A DNA stretch of 64,000 nucleotides from Pseudoalteromonas rubra (GTDB lineage Bacteria > Pseudomonadota > Gammaproteobacteria > Enterobacterales > Alteromonadaceae), in the NCBI RefSeq assembly GCF_005886805.2, contig NZ_CP045429.1, positions 3,752,501 to 3,816,500 on the forward strand, in the 5' to 3' direction. Below, piece after piece: positions 46,135 to 57,071 of the stretch. A model generated the notes under the pieces. It had not been told where the DNA came from. It saw nothing but the letters and a program-made list of their open reading frames with translations, and searched no databases. Position 1 is the stretch's first letter. Every line of letters starts with the position of its first letter. Made by a program: the position numbers and the translations under genes.

Positions 46135-46485
46135 ATGAGTGACATCGAATTAGAATCGGAAGTAGTCAATTTTGTCGTGACAGCGAAAGAGCAAGAGCAA
46201 GTTTGGGCACTAGGCTCAGATGACGGCGGCCTGGTTGTGGTTGACTCAAATCAGTTTGAAGAGTCGGACGTATTGCTACTATGGGATAATGAAGAGAACG
46301 CTCAGGCACAGTGCCGTGACGAGTGGGCAGACTTTAAACCCATTGCCATCGCGCTGGATGAATTGCTTGACGAATGGATTGAAGATTTACGCGACGATAA
46401 CGCCCTGCTGGGTCTTAACTGGAATGATGACAACGTGTGTACAGAGATCGAGCCGGTTGGTCTGGCCCGTGCTCTGTCAGAATAA
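46135..46485 (+). CDS. DUF2750 family protein
   Basis: 116 residues, very acidic. VNFVVTAKEQEQVWALG, VLLLWDNEENAQAQCRDEW and the final LDELLDEWIEDLRDDNALLGLNW are the DUF2750 pattern. No signal peptide or catalytic motif can be seen, and the family's function is not known. MITE copy C ends 27 bases before the ATG, so transcription must start within or upstream of the repeat. The following gene is convergent. Confidence 0.82.
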   Translation: MSDIELESEVVNFVVTAKEQEQVWALGSDDGGLVVVDSNQFEESDVLLLWDNEENAQAQCRDEWADFKPIAIALDELLDEWIEDLRDDNALLGLNWNDDNVCTEIEPVGLARALSE

Positions 46486-46490
46486 GCACT

Positions 46491-46874
46491 TTATTCTACG
46501 CTGATCAGCGCCACTAAGGTGCCTTCAATTGAGCGCACATACGCCTGTGTGTGCTCCCCCTTTAAAGTCGGCGGCGACAACGGCTCTGCGCCCGCTGCCA
46601 CGGCTTTATCATAGCTCTTTGCGACATTCTCACACCCCAAAGTTAACTCAAAGCCCAGCGCTGGCTGCTTAGGTTGGCTGCGAATGTAGCTTTGTTTAAA
46701 TTGCGCCTGTGCAACCGGGTGCGTAGCAAAAGCGAGTAACACCTGTCCGGTGTCCAGTTCTCCATAGTCTCCGTCCTCGCTGAGACCACAGGCACTGAGC
46801 CCAAAGGCCTGATAGTAAAAATCCAGTACCTCTTCAACACTGTCGACGTAGATCACGGTTTTCAGAAACTGCAT
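46491..46874 (-). CDS. VOC (glyoxalase/bleomycin resistance) superfamily protein
   Basis: 127 residues with paired beta-alpha-beta modules of the vicinal oxygen chelate fold: FLKTVIYVDSVEEVLDFYYQAFGL at the start and a second module ending YVRSIEGTLVALIS. Metal-binding residues of glyoxalase I are not clearly kept. Members of this type range from glyoxalase-like to antibiotic-binding proteins; the role here cannot be assigned. It is convergent with the DUF2750 gene and lies outside the der operon, beyond its terminator. Confidence 0.8.
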   Translation of the reverse strand: MQFLKTVIYVDSVEEVLDFYYQAFGLSACGLSEDGDYGELDTGQVLLAFATHPVAQAQFKQSYIRSQPKQPALGFELTLGCENVAKSYDKAVAAGAEPLSPPTLKGEHTQAYVRSIEGTLVALISVE

Positions 46875-46965
46875 GGCTAAATTTCAAGCTAAATAAATAT
46901 AAATAAAGCATATTTTTCGTTCAGCGTAAACCGATTTAGGATCCGGGCAGAGTTGAGACGAGCAA

Positions 46966-46987
46966 TAAAAAAGGCGCCGTAGGCGCC
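46966..46987 (-). terminator. Terminator after der
   Basis: GGCGCC-GTA-GGCGCC (plus-strand view) followed on the minus strand by a run of seven T, 14 bases past the der stop. Confidence 0.85.
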
Positions 46988-47001
46988 CTCTTATCAAGCA
47001 A

Positions 47002-48474
47002 TTACTGCTTATTCTTTTGTTCTTTCGTAAATGCCCTGAGTTTTCGCTTCTGCGACAGGGTCATTTTGTTGGTACGGCCAGAGTACGGGTTATCCCCTTC
47101 ACGGAACTCGATCTTAATCGGCGTTCCCATGATATTTAGCGCCTTACGATAGTAATTCATCAGATAGCGCTTATAACTGTCAGGTAAGTCATGCACCTGG
47201 TTACCATGGATCACAATACGCGGCGGATTATAACCACCGGCATGGGCATATTTCAGCTTAACCCTGCGACCACGTACCAAAGGAGGCTGGTGATCGGCCT
47301 GCGCCATATCCATGATACGTCTTAGCATAGCTGTACTAACACGCTTGGTTGCCGATTCATAGGCTTCTTCAACAGATTCAAACAGGTGGCCAACCCCGGT
47401 GCCATGCAGCGCCGAAATGAAGTGCAGACGGGCAAAATCAATAAAGCCAAGGCGACGATCCAGTTCAGACTTAATACGCTCTTTCACGTAGTCATCCAGA
47501 CCATCCCATTTATTCACTGCGATCACCAAAGAACGACCCGCATTCAGGGCAAAGCCTAGCAGACTGAGGTCCTGATCTGAGATACCATCTCGTGCATCGA
47601 TCACTAACAGAATGACATTGGCATCTTCAATGGCTTTTAGCGTTTTAATCACTGAAAACTTTTCGACCACATCGCTCACTTTCTTGCGCTTACGGACACC
47701 TGCGGTATCTATCAGCACATAGTCACGCTCATTGCGGGTCATCGGGATATAGATTGAGTCACGCGTCGTGCCCGGCATATCGTACACAATTACACGTTCC
47801 TCACCGAGGATACGATTAGTTAGTGTTGACTTACCCACATTGGGGCGGCCGATGATCGCCAGTTTTATGGGTTTGTCTTCAAAACCCGTTTTACCCTCTT
47901 CCGGCGCTTCTTCCCCTTCCAGGTAAAGCTCAGTCAGCAGCTCATCGTCCTGCTCAATTTCATCTTCCTCTGAGGCCAGCTCTGCAATCACCGGACCCAA
48001 AGTCGCTTCGAGTAGCTGTGTAACACCACGGCCGTGTGCAGCAGCAATGTGATACACCTCACCCAGCGCTAACTGGTAAAACTCAGCACAGTTAGAGTCT
48101 GCGTCGATGCCGTCTGTTTTATTGGCCACGACAAAGCTTTTTTTCTGTTGCTTACGCAAATGTTGTGCAATGGCCTGGTCCGCAGCAGTCATACCTGCAC
48201 GGGCGTCGACCAGAAACAGCACCACATCAGCCTCTTCAATAGCCAGCAAAGACTGCTCTGCCATTTCCGTTTCGATGCCTTCTTCACTGCCATCAATACC
48301 GCCGGTATCGACCACGATAAACTCATAGCCATCATAATTTGCCTGGCCATATTTACGGTCACGTGTCAGGCCCGGAAAGTCCGCCACTAACGCATCACGC
48401 GTGCGAGTCAGACGGTTAAATAAAGTGGATTTCCCCACATTGGGTCGCCCGACGAGAGCGATCACAGGAAGCAT
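47002..48474 (-). CDS. der: Ribosome assembly GTPase Der (EngA)
   Basis: 490 residues with two tandem G domains, the hallmark of Der: first [13 protein letters not shown] with NKTDG, second [13 protein letters not shown] with DMPGTTRDS and NKWDG. An acidic linker (about 165-200) joins them and a KH-like domain closes the protein. It is essential for 50S subunit maturation. It follows bamB across a hairpin, the usual gammaproteobacterial order. Confidence 0.98.
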   Translation of the reverse strand: MLPVIALVGRPNVGKSTLFNRLTRTRDALVADFPGLTRDRKYGQANYDGYEFIVVDTGGIDGSEEGIETEMAEQSLLAIEEADVVLFLVDARAGMTAADQAIAQHLRKQQKKSFVVANKTDGIDADSNCAEFYQLALGEVYHIAAAHGRGVTQLLEATLGPVIAELASEEDEIEQDDELLTELYLEGEEAPEEGKTGFEDKPIKLAIIGRPNVGKSTLTNRILGEERVIVYDMPGTTRDSIYIPMTRNERDYVLIDTAGVRKRKKVSDVVEKFSVIKTLKAIEDANVILLVIDARDGISDQDLSLLGFALNAGRSLVIAVNKWDGLDDYVKERIKSELDRRLGFIDFARLHFISALHGTGVGHLFESVEEAYESATKRVSTAMLRRIMDMAQADHQPPLVRGRRVKLKYAHAGGYNPPRIVIHGNQVHDLPDSYKRYLMNYYRKALNIMGTPIKIEFREGDNPYSGRTNKMTLSQKRKLRAFTKEQKNKQ

Positions 48475-48499
48475 AGACTACCTCTTTTAAAAACAACAA

Positions 48500-48522
48500 A
48501 AGGCTTCGCACCGCGAAGCCTT
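48500..48522 (-). terminator. Hairpin/terminator between bamB and der
   Basis: Perfect 9-base stem AAGGCTTCG/CGAAGCCTT with a 5-base loop, followed on the minus strand by TTGTTGTTTTT. It is 27 bases past the bamB stop. Der expression then depends on read-through or on a promoter in the remaining 25 bases. Confidence 0.75.
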
Positions 48523-48548
48523 ACTTCTATTCATTCAGCATATGGTGG

Positions 48549-49724
48549 TTACGGAATTTTTACCGCACTGACTTCACCATCGCGGGTGTACAAGATCAAG
48601 GTATCATCTACCACAATAGGCTCGACAAAAAAACCTGAACTATCAAACTCTTCACGAGAAACCAGTTGACCTGTTTGTTTATCCAGCCAATGCAGATTAC
48701 CTTCCTGATCACCCACCACCAGATAATTCCCAGCCACTGCTGGCGTCGTCAGATACCAACCACGTAACGCTGATTGGCTCCAACGCTCAATGCCCGACTC
48801 TCTATCTAGAGCATAGAGTACGCCTTCGCTATCTACCAAATAAATGGTATTCAGCTCAATACTGAGGTCACGGTAACTGCTGTACTCACGATCCCAAAGC
48901 ACATTGCCGTTACGCACGTCCAATGCGGCCAGTTTACCATTGTAGGCGATGGTATACACGGTACTACCAACGACTACAGGCTTAGTGTCCACGTCAACCA
49001 AGCGCTCAAACTCAGAAGCACCTTTTGCCAGAGCAATGTCCGTACTCCAGGCCATGAAGCCATTCTCAGCAATCAGCACCGATAACTTGCCGCTTTCTTC
49101 ACCAACCAACACGCCACCATTTGCTGACGTAGGTGAACTCAGACCACGTAATGTCAGAGCCGGCACTTCTTGTTCAAACTGCCAGCGCTCCTCGCCAGTA
49201 TCCGGGTGTAACGCCAGAAGTTTTCCTGAGCCAAGGTTAACGTAAACCAAACCATCTCCGGCAGCTGGGGTAGAAAGCGCCTCTCCCGGCACCGCCTTAC
49301 GCCAAACGACTTCACCGGTTTCACGGTCTAAAGCAATCACTTCACCATGCTCAGAGCCAATATACAGCTTACCGTAGGCCTGCAAAATACCACCTGAAAG
49401 CTTAGCTGTGTCATCGTCTTCCCACGGCCAAAAAGCCGGGTTTTCACGCGTATCAACTTCCCACAGCGTATCGCCGCTGCTGCTATCTAGCGCTGCAACC
49501 AGACCATTTCGTTCTGCTACGTAAACCGTACTTTGATAAAAGGTGGGTGTCAGACGCGAGAAATAATGCTCAACGCCATCGCCAATAGATTCCTGCCAGA
49601 CAACGTCGGTTTCAAACTGGTTTACAATTTCAGGTAACACCAGTTCCTCTTCATCATCACTTGAGGAGCATCCCAGCAATGACGCCATACATAGCGCCAA
49701 TGAGGCCATAGTCAACTTCTTCAT
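48549..49724 (-). CDS. bamB: Outer membrane protein assembly factor BamB
   Basis: 391 residues. A lipoprotein signal peptide ends in the lipobox LLGCSSSD (Cys about 19). The rest is an eight-bladed PQQ-type propeller with repeated blades such as YVAERNGLVAALDSSSGDTLW and LYIGSEHGEVIALDRETGEVVW. It is anchored to the outer membrane and helps BamA insert beta-barrel proteins. It starts 9 bases after yfgM. Confidence 0.97.
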   Translation of the reverse strand: MKKLTMASLALCMASLLGCSSSDDEEELVLPEIVNQFETDVVWQESIGDGVEHYFSRLTPTFYQSTVYVAERNGLVAALDSSSGDTLWEVDTRENPAFWPWEDDDTAKLSGGILQAYGKLYIGSEHGEVIALDRETGEVVWRKAVPGEALSTPAAGDGLVYVNLGSGKLLALHPDTGEERWQFEQEVPALTLRGLSSPTSANGGVLVGEESGKLSVLIAENGFMAWSTDIALAKGASEFERLVDVDTKPVVVGSTVYTIAYNGKLAALDVRNGNVLWDREYSSYRDLSIELNTIYLVDSEGVLYALDRESGIERWSQSALRGWYLTTPAVAGNYLVVGDQEGNLHWLDKQTGQLVSREEFDSSGFFVEPIVVDDTLILYTRDGEVSAVKIP

Positions 49725-49733
49725 GGCGACTCC

Positions 49734-50351
49734 TTACAGTGCTGCTGTGCTAGCCAGATCGTCCAGTTTGATTTGTAGCAGTGGGTTATTGTCACTGCCA
49801 CCGGCAGTCACTGCTTTTTGATACTCATCACGCGCAGCCTCTTTCTTGCCTTGCGCTAGCAGTACATCACCTTTCACCTCGGCTACCTGAGCAGCAAAGC
49901 TCTCTGGCATCGGGTTGCCAAGCGTTGCCAGCGCCGCACTATAATCTTCACGAGCAGCCTGTACTCGAGCCAGACGCAGATAAGCGGTCGCTTTTAATTC
50001 TGGTGATTTAACTGTGTTTGCAGCGAAGCTCAGCTTCTCTTGTGCAACCTCCAGTTTGCCTTGTTCAACGGCTTCTTTTGCCGCCACAAACGCAGCCAGT
50101 ACCGCATAGCTCGACTCACCATTCGTTGCTAAAAAGTCATCGCTTTTGGTCAGAACGTCACCACTATCAACCAACTGGTTATAGGCTTCAGAACCTGCTT
50201 CTGCGGTGTCAATTTGATGCTGGTTATATGCTTTCCAACCATACAGACCACCCAGGCCCAGCACTGCGCCAATGATCAAAGATGTTCCATTTTCACGGAA
50301 AAATCGTTTTATTGCTTCGGCTTGTTGTTCTTCTGTTGAATAAATTTCCAT
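49734..50351 (-). CDS. yfgM: Membrane-anchored TPR protein YfgM (SecYEG ancillary chaperone)
   Basis: 205 residues. A short basic N-terminus (YSTEEQQAEAIKRFFREN) precedes one membrane helix (about 23-41) and a TPR-like helical domain facing the periplasm. YfgM binds SecYEG and PpiD and passes on exported proteins. It lies between hisS and bamB, as in E. coli. Confidence 0.93.
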   Translation of the reverse strand: MEIYSTEEQQAEAIKRFFRENGTSLIIGAVLGLGGLYGWKAYNQHQIDTAEAGSEAYNQLVDSGDVLTKSDDFLATNGESSYAVLAAFVAAKEAVEQGKLEVAQEKLSFAANTVKSPELKATAYLRLARVQAAREDYSAALATLGNPMPESFAAQVAEVKGDVLLAQGKKEAARDEYQKAVTAGGSDNNPLLQIKLDDLASTAAL

Positions 50352-50425
50352 TCTGACCTCTTTATTAATAGCGTAAAGCCAGTCCCTTTTCAGATAACTG
50401 GCCTGACTTTACTGCGCCTGGGCGC

Positions 50426-51703
50426 TTAATCCACTAACGCCGACAACAGGCTTTTTGCCTCTGCCAGTGTCAGGGTAACTTGTTCTTTGTGTTCACGGAG
50501 ATACTTAACTGTCACCTTACCTTCGGCCAATTCATCTTCGCCAAAAATCAGGGCAACTTGTGCATCGCTCTTATCCGCACGTTTCAGTTGTTTTTTGAAG
50601 TTGCCGCCACCGGCATTGACCAGTACGCGCAAGCCCGGGATTTCACTGCGTAGTTGTTGCGCAATGACCGGCGCCTGAATGCCAGCTTGTTCGCCCATCG
50701 CTGCAACAAACACATCGGCATTACGGCGTAATGTGCCAATACGCTCGAGCTCTTGTAACATCAGTACAAGACGCTCCATGCCCATAGCAAAGCCTACAGC
50801 CGGCGTCGCTTTACCACCAACCTGCTCTACCAACCCATCATAACGCCCACCGGCACACACAGTACCTTGAGCGCCTAAGCTGTCCGTTACCCATTCGAAT
50901 ACGGTGCGGTTATAATAATCCAGGCCGCGTACCAGTTTTTCATTAACTTGGTATTCGACGCCAGCAGCGTCTAAACGTTCACATAAATTTGCAAAATGTT
51001 CACGCGACTCTTCGTCCAGATATTCAGACAGTTTTGGCGCGTTAACCAAAATGGCCTGCACGTCTGGGTTTTTACTGTCCAACACACGTAACGGATTGCT
51101 ATGCATGCGGCGCTTTGAATCTTCATCCAGATCCGCTTCGTGCTGTTCAAGAAACGCAATCAAGGCATCACGATAGGTTGCGCGTGCTTCATTTGAGCCC
51201 AGAGAGTTGAGTTCCAGGCGAACAAATTCACTGATACCAAACTGCTGCCACAGGCGCGCCGTCATCAGGATCACTTCGGCGTCCATATCGGCACTTGCCA
51301 CACCAAAGGTTTCTACCCCAAACTGATGGAACTGGCGGTAACGGCCCTTTTGCGGACGCTCGTGACGAAACATAGGTCCCATGTACCACAAACGCTGCTC
51401 CTGGTTATACAGTAAGCCATTCTGGTTACCGGCCCGCACACAAACCGCGGTGCCTTCAGGACGCAAGGTCAGGAGATCGCCATTACGATCTTCGAAGGTA
51501 TACATTTCTTTTTCAACGATGTCGGTGACTTCACCAATTGAGCGCTTGAATAACTCGGTGGATTCCACGATAGGAAAGCGGATCTCCTGGTATCCAAAAG
51601 ATGCCACTGTGTCACGTAAGATAGATTCTACCTTCTGCCAGACTTGCGTATCACCCGGCAGACAATCGTTCATACCTCGAATTGCCTGAATTTGTTTTGC
51701 CAC
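50426..51703 (-). CDS. hisS: Histidyl-tRNA synthetase
   Basis: 425 residues, class II. Motif 2 appears around [20 protein letters not shown]; histidine-specific segments [14 protein letters not shown] and [14 protein letters not shown] are intact, and the C-terminal anticodon-binding domain ends with [15 protein letters not shown]. It charges tRNA-His. It lies 133 bases after ispG and 74 before yfgM. Confidence 0.98.
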   Translation of the reverse strand: MAKQIQAIRGMNDCLPGDTQVWQKVESILRDTVASFGYQEIRFPIVESTELFKRSIGEVTDIVEKEMYTFEDRNGDLLTLRPEGTAVCVRAGNQNGLLYNQEQRLWYMGPMFRHERPQKGRYRQFHQFGVETFGVASADMDAEVILMTARLWQQFGISEFVRLELNSLGSNEARATYRDALIAFLEQHEADLDEDSKRRMHSNPLRVLDSKNPDVQAILVNAPKLSEYLDEESREHFANLCERLDAAGVEYQVNEKLVRGLDYYNRTVFEWVTDSLGAQGTVCAGGRYDGLVEQVGGKATPAVGFAMGMERLVLMLQELERIGTLRRNADVFVAAMGEQAGIQAPVIAQQLRSEIPGLRVLVNAGGGNFKKQLKRADKSDAQVALIFGEDELAEGKVTVKYLREHKEQVTLTLAEAKSLLSALVD

Positions 51704-51836
51704 TGAAAATCCTAGTAATCTAATTTTTTACACGAAACGGCTGGCCAAGCCCAATGACTTAGCCAGATCTGATAAACCCGCTATTATACCCAGCTCGGCT
51801 AAAACGTAAACGCTTAGTTTACCGGGTCTGCCACGC

Positions 51837-52955
51837 TTACTCGACTATCTTGACGTCGATTTTGGGTTCACTTTGTTGTTTTTCAACATAGCTGCGTACC
51901 TGCTCTTCCAGCTGTTCAACGATGTGATCGTTGTCGATACGCAATTTTTGACGCTCACCATTGATGTATAAGCCCGAACGGCGGTTTGCCCCAGCCAGAC
52001 CCAGATCGCTCACCAAAGCTTCACCTGGACCATTTACCACACAACCAATCACAGAAACCGAAATTGGGGCTGTGATGTCTTCCAGGCGCTCTTCCAGTTG
52101 ATTCATTGTGTTGACCACATCAAACTCCTGACGAGAGCAGCTTGGACAGGCAATAAAGTTAATCCCGCGCGAACGAATACGCAGCGACTTAAGAATATCA
52201 AAGCCCACTTTGACTTCCTGAACAGGATCGGCAGCCAGGGATACCCGCAGCGTATCACCAATGCCCTCTGCCAGTAGCATACCCAAGCCAACGGCTGATT
52301 TAACCGAACCGGCACGCATCCCTCCGGCTTCGGTGATCCCCAGGTGCAGTGGTTGATCAATTTCTTTGGCTAACAGGCGATATGCCCCAACCGCCAAGAA
52401 AACATCCGACGCTTTCACCGAGACCTTAAACTGTTCAAAATCGAGTCTCTGTAAGATCTCAACATGACGCATCGCTGACTCAAGCAGGGCTTCTGGTGTA
52501 GGTTCGCCATATTTCTCCTGCAGATCACGCTCCAGCGAGCCCCCATTCACTCCGATACGGATCGGGATGTTCTTTTCACGTGCAGCATCGACTACCGCAC
52601 GAATACGCTCTTCATTGCCGATGTTGCCTGGGTTGATACGCAAGCAATCTACACCATATTCAGCCACTTTCAGGGCGATACGATAATCAAAATGAATGTC
52701 GGCTACCAGCGGTATCTCGGACTGTTCTTTGATACTCTTAAACGCTTCTGCGGCTTCCATGGTTGGAACAGACACCCGCACGATGTCCGCGCCGGCATCA
52801 GCAATCGCCCGGATCTGAGCCACAGTGGCATCCACGTCCAGGGTATTGGTGTTGGTCATCGACTGTACGGCGATAGGTGCGCCGTCCCCGATGGGCACAT
52901 TTCCCACATTAATACGCGTAGATTTTCTACGTTTGATCGGTGATTCTGAAAACAT
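51837..52955 (-). CDS. ispG: 4-hydroxy-3-methylbut-2-en-1-yl diphosphate synthase IspG
   Basis: 372 residues. The [4Fe-4S] ligands are in [13 protein letters not shown] (two Cys) and [13 protein letters not shown] (third Cys, then Glu). The N-terminal TIM barrel carries [14 protein letters not shown] and [11 protein letters not shown]. It converts MEcPP to HMBPP in the MEP isoprenoid route. It follows rodZ by 5 bases. Confidence 0.98.
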   Translation of the reverse strand: MFSESPIKRRKSTRINVGNVPIGDGAPIAVQSMTNTNTLDVDATVAQIRAIADAGADIVRVSVPTMEAAEAFKSIKEQSEIPLVADIHFDYRIALKVAEYGVDCLRINPGNIGNEERIRAVVDAAREKNIPIRIGVNGGSLERDLQEKYGEPTPEALLESAMRHVEILQRLDFEQFKVSVKASDVFLAVGAYRLLAKEIDQPLHLGITEAGGMRAGSVKSAVGLGMLLAEGIGDTLRVSLAADPVQEVKVGFDILKSLRIRSRGINFIACPSCSRQEFDVVNTMNQLEERLEDITAPISVSVIGCVVNGPGEALVSDLGLAGANRRSGLYINGERQKLRIDNDHIVEQLEEQVRSYVEKQQSEPKIDVKIVE

Positions 52956-52960
52956 GACGA

Positions 52961-53929
52961 TTACTCTGCTAACGGTAAATTAAATTTGGCTAAACGATTA
53001 CGCGGCAGGCCGGAAATATCCACCGCAGCGCCATCAAGCGTGATGCTCACGGCCTGGTGTTTGCCCAGAACGACGGAAAACGGGGCCTGTCCACTGACGG
53101 TCATGGTATACCCGGCTTTCTTAACACCAAAGGCAACTCGCTCCTGACTGGCATCGAAGATCTCTACCCAGCTGTCTTCTTTAAACACCATCACAATGGT
53201 GTTCTGAACAAGCTCTGGCTGAGGGTTGGTTGCGGGCGCAGCTTGCACCTCAGCAACTTCATTGTTTTGTGCAATTGGCCTCGCTTCTGACTCTGATTGC
53301 GTAGCCATCTCAGGTGACTCTGACGCAGGTTCAGAGGTCATATCCTGGGTCGGTTTTTCGGCCTCAATGGTTATTTCGAGCTGGTTATCAGGGCCCACTG
53401 TGTCAGGCTCATCTGCCACGGTTTGCCCTGCACTTTGCTCGTTATTTTGCCCATCACCTGAAACAACATTGGCCTGAGGTATGTCACGCGCATCGCCCGG
53501 TGTGATTTCGCTCTGTGAACTGCTGTTTTGCCAGAACCAAATCGCTGAGCTGCCCACGACCAGAATTAAGACCGCATAACTGAACCACATCAGACGGTTG
53601 TCATGCGCTTCTTTCTCCGTGCGGCGAGAGAAGCTCTTCATTTTGCCTTTTTGCTCAGGTACAACTGGAGACTGGTACAACTTCAGTGTTTCCTGCGCAT
53701 CCAGGCCCAGTAAATGACAGTAACTTTTGATGTAGCCCCGTACAAAAGTTTCCGGGCCCAAATTCTGATAGTCATCCTGCTCTAATTTGTTGATCTGAGT
53801 TTCACTGAGCTTCAGCCGTGTGGTGATCTCTTCATAGCTGACACCCCTGTCATGTCTGGCTTTGGCCAACGTTTGTCCAAGCGACAGTAAATCGCTGCTA
53901 TTTTCTGTGTCTAATTCTGCTTCGTTCAT
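52961..53929 (-). CDS. rodZ: Cytoskeletal regulator RodZ
   Basis: 322 residues. A cytoplasmic HTH of the Xre type ([33 protein letters not shown]) is followed by one membrane helix near residue 115 ([20 protein letters not shown]), a low-complexity Ser/Glu/Gln-rich periplasmic linker and a C-terminal beta domain (DUF4115). It links MreB to the wall synthesis machinery. Its start overlaps the pilW stop by four bases. Confidence 0.95.
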   Translation of the reverse strand: MNEAELDTENSSDLLSLGQTLAKARHDRGVSYEEITTRLKLSETQINKLEQDDYQNLGPETFVRGYIKSYCHLLGLDAQETLKLYQSPVVPEQKGKMKSFSRRTEKEAHDNRLMWFSYAVLILVVGSSAIWFWQNSSSQSEITPGDARDIPQANVVSGDGQNNEQSAGQTVADEPDTVGPDNQLEITIEAEKPTQDMTSEPASESPEMATQSESEARPIAQNNEVAEVQAAPATNPQPELVQNTIVMVFKEDSWVEIFDASQERVAFGVKKAGYTMTVSGQAPFSVVLGKHQAVSITLDGAAVDISGLPRNRLAKFNLPLAE

Positions 53930-55617
53930 AAGGTATAGTTGTCTGGATCCACGATTAAGAGATGCCGTCCTGGTTGTAAGACAATATCCGGGGTCAATTT
54001 ATTCCACCGCATCAGGTCGTCAATCTGGAGATTATATTCTATTGCAATGTCGAACAATGACTGCCCCTGGCCTATGGTGTGTACGATCTTCGGATCGTTC
54101 AAATACACCACCTGACCAATCGACAGCTGGTCCGACTCACGTAAATTATTCCACGCCATCAGCTTTTCTAACTTCAGGTTATACTTCACTGAGACACTAA
54201 AGAGATTCTCCCCCAATCTAATGATGTGCTGAGGAATGCTAGGGAGCATCAGATCAGTATTCAGCAGACCACCAACAACACGGCCTTGTACATTCTCTGT
54301 CACAGGCTCTGCGGGAAGTTGCGCAAGCCAGCTATCTGCGGGCTTATCATTTAATACGGCCGCGTCCCTGGTGCGTGCAGAAGGCGCTGAAAAGGCAATA
54401 TCAGTCGGATCAGGCTCATAAAATACCACCTGCCCTCTTGTATCTGATGCCACTAAATTAACTGTGTCAGCAGCCTTATCAGGTACCCTCTGAGCCGTTA
54501 CTGTATCCCGCGCGGGTGAATTCTGAGTGAACTGCTGTGTACGCAACGAACGGGCTGGTGCCGGAGCCAGTTGCTGAGTCGGTTCAGGGACAACTGACGC
54601 AAGCGCAAGTTGCTGAGTCGGTTCAGGGACAACTGACGCAAGCGCAAGTTGCTGAGGCCGAGGGCTGACATGTTCTACTTTATGACGCACCTTGATTTTG
54701 GGTTCAGCCACCAAATGCGTTGGCGACTTATGGGTAATTTTTGTCAACTGAGCCTGACGATATTGCTCTTCCAGGCGCTCAAACTCGCTGTCTTTAAGGC
54801 GTTGCTGGAGCACCAGTGCCGCCTGAGGAGAATCCGGATAAGTTTGTAACAGCAAGGTTGCGGTTTCTTCTGCTTGTTGCAAATGGCCTTTGCGCACTTC
54901 CAGTAAATGAGACAGCAATAACCCACGCGCAGAGACAAACCCACGGTCGCCATATACCTTCAGTACTTCCTCTGCGCGATGCAGCTCACTTTTCGCATAG
55001 TGTAAGCCGGCCATCAATAGCAAAGTCGACGGACGCTGCCCATTGTGTTTTTCAGCACTGCTCAGATACTCCAGTGCCAGCTCGAAGTTATCCTGACGCA
55101 ATGCACACATCGCGAGGTTTTCGTAACTTTGCGCAACACGGATATAGCTTGGTATTTCAATGGCTTTGAGCAGCTGCTCAGTCGCTGCATCATATTTGCC
55201 GATACGACACAGGAAAGTACCGTAATTATTGAGCGTGTTAGGGTCTTTAGGGGCAAGTATCAGGGCTTTCTGATAGGCCTGCTCGGCGCGCGCATTCTCC
55301 CCTACCTGCTCGTAATAATAGGCCAGTGAGTAGTGTGCTTCGGGCAATTGCGGCGCCAATGTCAGCGCCCGTTCGAGATTGAACTTAGCCTGGGTATTAT
55401 TGCCATTCGCCAGATATTGTAGCGCCAGTGAAATACGCGTTTTAGCAGCATCTTCACGGCTCGCCTTACTCTGCACAACCGGCTTATCGCTGTTGGCATA
55501 ACGCGTTTCGGTCACACAACCACTGAGTGTCATGCCCAGTATCAACAGCAACCCGGTACGGGCAATCTGAGCACGCTTTGAGACCTCAAAGGAGAAGCTT
55601 TTTACCAATGAAAACAT
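53926..55617 (-). CDS. pilW: Type IV pilus biogenesis lipoprotein PilW/PilF with C-terminal LysM extension
   Basis: 563 residues, about twice the usual 250. A lipoprotein signal ends LSGC (about residue 34). Six or so TPR units follow (FNLERALTLAPQLPEAHYSLAYYYEQVGE and others), the pilotin part that helps PilQ secretin assembly. After residue 285 comes a low-complexity Pro/Gln/Ala linker with a 39-base tandem repeat, then two LysM-like domains (IIRLGENLFSVSVKYNLKLEKL and VHTIGQGQSLFDIAIEYNLQ), which bind peptidoglycan. The longer frame to 55692 has no better start. Extension is unusual for the family. Confidence 0.85.
   Translation of the reverse strand: MFSLVKSFSFEVSKRAQIARTGLLLILGMTLSGCVTETRYANSDKPVVQSKASREDAAKTRISLALQYLANGNNTQAKFNLERALTLAPQLPEAHYSLAYYYEQVGENARAEQAYQKALILAPKDPNTLNNYGTFLCRIGKYDAATEQLLKAIEIPSYIRVAQSYENLAMCALRQDNFELALEYLSSAEKHNGQRPSTLLLMAGLHYAKSELHRAEEVLKVYGDRGFVSARGLLLSHLLEVRKGHLQQAEETATLLLQTYPDSPQAALVLQQRLKDSEFERLEEQYRQAQLTKITHKSPTHLVAEPKIKVRHKVEHVSPRPQQLALASVVPEPTQQLALASVVPEPTQQLAPAPARSLRTQQFTQNSPARDTVTAQRVPDKAADTVNLVASDTRGQVVFYEPDPTDIAFSAPSARTRDAAVLNDKPADSWLAQLPAEPVTENVQGRVVGGLLNTDLMLPSIPQHIIRLGENLFSVSVKYNLKLEKLMAWNNLRESDQLSIGQVVYLNDPKIVHTIGQGQSLFDIAIEYNLQIDDLMRWNKLTPDIVLQPGRHLLIVDPDNYTL
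54569..54656. repeat. 39-base tandem repeat inside pilW
   Basis: Two exact copies of a 39-base unit (54569-54607 and 54608-54646) plus the first 10 bases of a third. On the coding strand it encodes QQLALASVVPEPT repeated. It is in frame, so copy-number change would lengthen or shorten the linker before the LysM domains by 13 residues. Confidence 0.95.
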
Positions 55618-55752
55618 AGCTGAACTAAACACTTTAGTTAAAAGCGCGCATTGACAAGTCACAATTGGCGCAAGGCCGCAGGCATAGCTCACCAGAGCGC
55701 TGTTGATCTATGCCCATATATTACCCGAATGCGTTCGAGTTTCACCCTTTTT

Positions 55753-56883
55753 TTAGCCAACCTTCACAGCTATGGCGTTGTCTTCCAGCTGCTTTTTCTT
55801 CGCAAGACGCTTGGTTCTGTCGACCACATCACCAACCAGCTGACCACAAGCGGCATCGATATCATCACCACGGGTGCGGCGGACAATACAGGTTAAGCCG
55901 GCTGCCTGAAGTACCTTAGAGAAACGGTCGATTCGGCTGTTACTAGAACGCCCATACTCATTGCCCGGGAACGGGTTGAATGGGATCAGGTTAATTTTAG
56001 ATGGAGTGCCTTTTAACACCTGAACTAATTCATGGGCATGATCTGTGCTGTCGTTCACGCCCTGCAACATAACGTACTCAATGGTAACGTCTTTATTGGC
56101 TTTCGAACCATCAATGTAACGACGACAGGCCGCCAGAAACTCTTCAATTGGGTACTTTTTATTGATCGGCACCAACTCATCGCGCAGCGGGTTATTTGGC
56201 GCATGCAGAGAAATCGCCAACGCCACATCAATTTTTTCTTTCAGAATATCCAGCGCTGGTACCACACCCGATGTACTCAGAGTGACACGACGCTTAGACA
56301 AACCAAATGCCCAGTCATCCATCATCAGTTCCATGGCAGGCACTACATTGTTGATGTTGAGCAGCGGTTCACCCATGCCCATCATCACTACATTGGTGAT
56401 CGGGCGCTTAGTACTGTCGCCATCGTGCAAACCGATGTCTTTGGCCACCCGCCACACCTGGCCAATGATCTCACTGACCTTGAGGTTACGGTTAAAACCC
56501 TGCTGTGCCGTTGAGCAGAAGGTACACTCTAGTGCACAGCCAACCTGAGACGACACACACAAAGTGGCACGGTCTTTTTCCGGGATCCACACAGTCTCCA
56601 CTTCCTGTCCGCCATCCAGTACAAGCGCGTACTTAATGGTGCCATCGCTGGCTTGCTGGCGTACCGAGATCTCAGGTGCTCGGATCTCACATTCTGCCTG
56701 CAATTTGGCGCGCAGCTTTTTGTTAATGTTGCTCATGTCATCGAAGTTATCGATGCCGAAGTGGTAAATCCATTTCATGACCTGATCGGCGCGAAACGGT
56801 TTTTCACCGTATGATGCAAACAACTCGCGCATCCCCTCGCGATTTAAATCAAGTAAGTTAATTTTTTTCTCAGTCGTAGTCAT
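55753..56883 (-). CDS. rlmN: Dual-specificity rRNA/tRNA methyltransferase RlmN
   Basis: 376 residues, radical SAM. The cluster motif is [20 protein letters not shown], with [10 protein letters not shown] and the [15 protein letters not shown] stretch downstream; the second catalytic Cys is in DIDAACGQL. It methylates C2 of A2503 in 23S rRNA and A37 in some tRNAs. It lies between ndk and pilW, as in E. coli. Confidence 0.98.
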   Translation of the reverse strand: MTTTEKKINLLDLNREGMRELFASYGEKPFRADQVMKWIYHFGIDNFDDMSNINKKLRAKLQAECEIRAPEISVRQQASDGTIKYALVLDGGQEVETVWIPEKDRATLCVSSQVGCALECTFCSTAQQGFNRNLKVSEIIGQVWRVAKDIGLHDGDSTKRPITNVVMMGMGEPLLNINNVVPAMELMMDDWAFGLSKRRVTLSTSGVVPALDILKEKIDVALAISLHAPNNPLRDELVPINKKYPIEEFLAACRRYIDGSKANKDVTIEYVMLQGVNDSTDHAHELVQVLKGTPSKINLIPFNPFPGNEYGRSSNSRIDRFSKVLQAAGLTCIVRRTRGDDIDAACGQLVGDVVDRTKRLAKKKQLEDNAIAVKVG

Positions 56884-57031
56884 GAAACAACCCCAGATCA
56901 GATGACGGCCAGTGCAAATTTAATAAAGCGCTAAATTGTACAAAATTCAATCAGCGCTTTCAAATCTGAATACTTTGCTAAGCCCGCTACATATTGCATT
57001 CAGGCTTAGTAAAATACATCAGGGACGAAAA

Positions 57032-57049
57032 AAGGGCGCTAAGGCCCTT
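57032..57049 (-). terminator. Terminator after ndk
   Basis: AAGGGC/GCCCTT stem with a 6-base loop, followed on the minus strand by six T, 22 bases past the ndk stop. Confidence 0.78.
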
Positions 57050-57071
57050 CTTTCATGTCACAGTGCCCGAA

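Noticed and set aside
56032..56548. Long plus-strand reading frames opposite rlmN
   Set aside because: They lie wholly within rlmN on the other strand, which has intact radical SAM motifs; they have no recognisable protein features.
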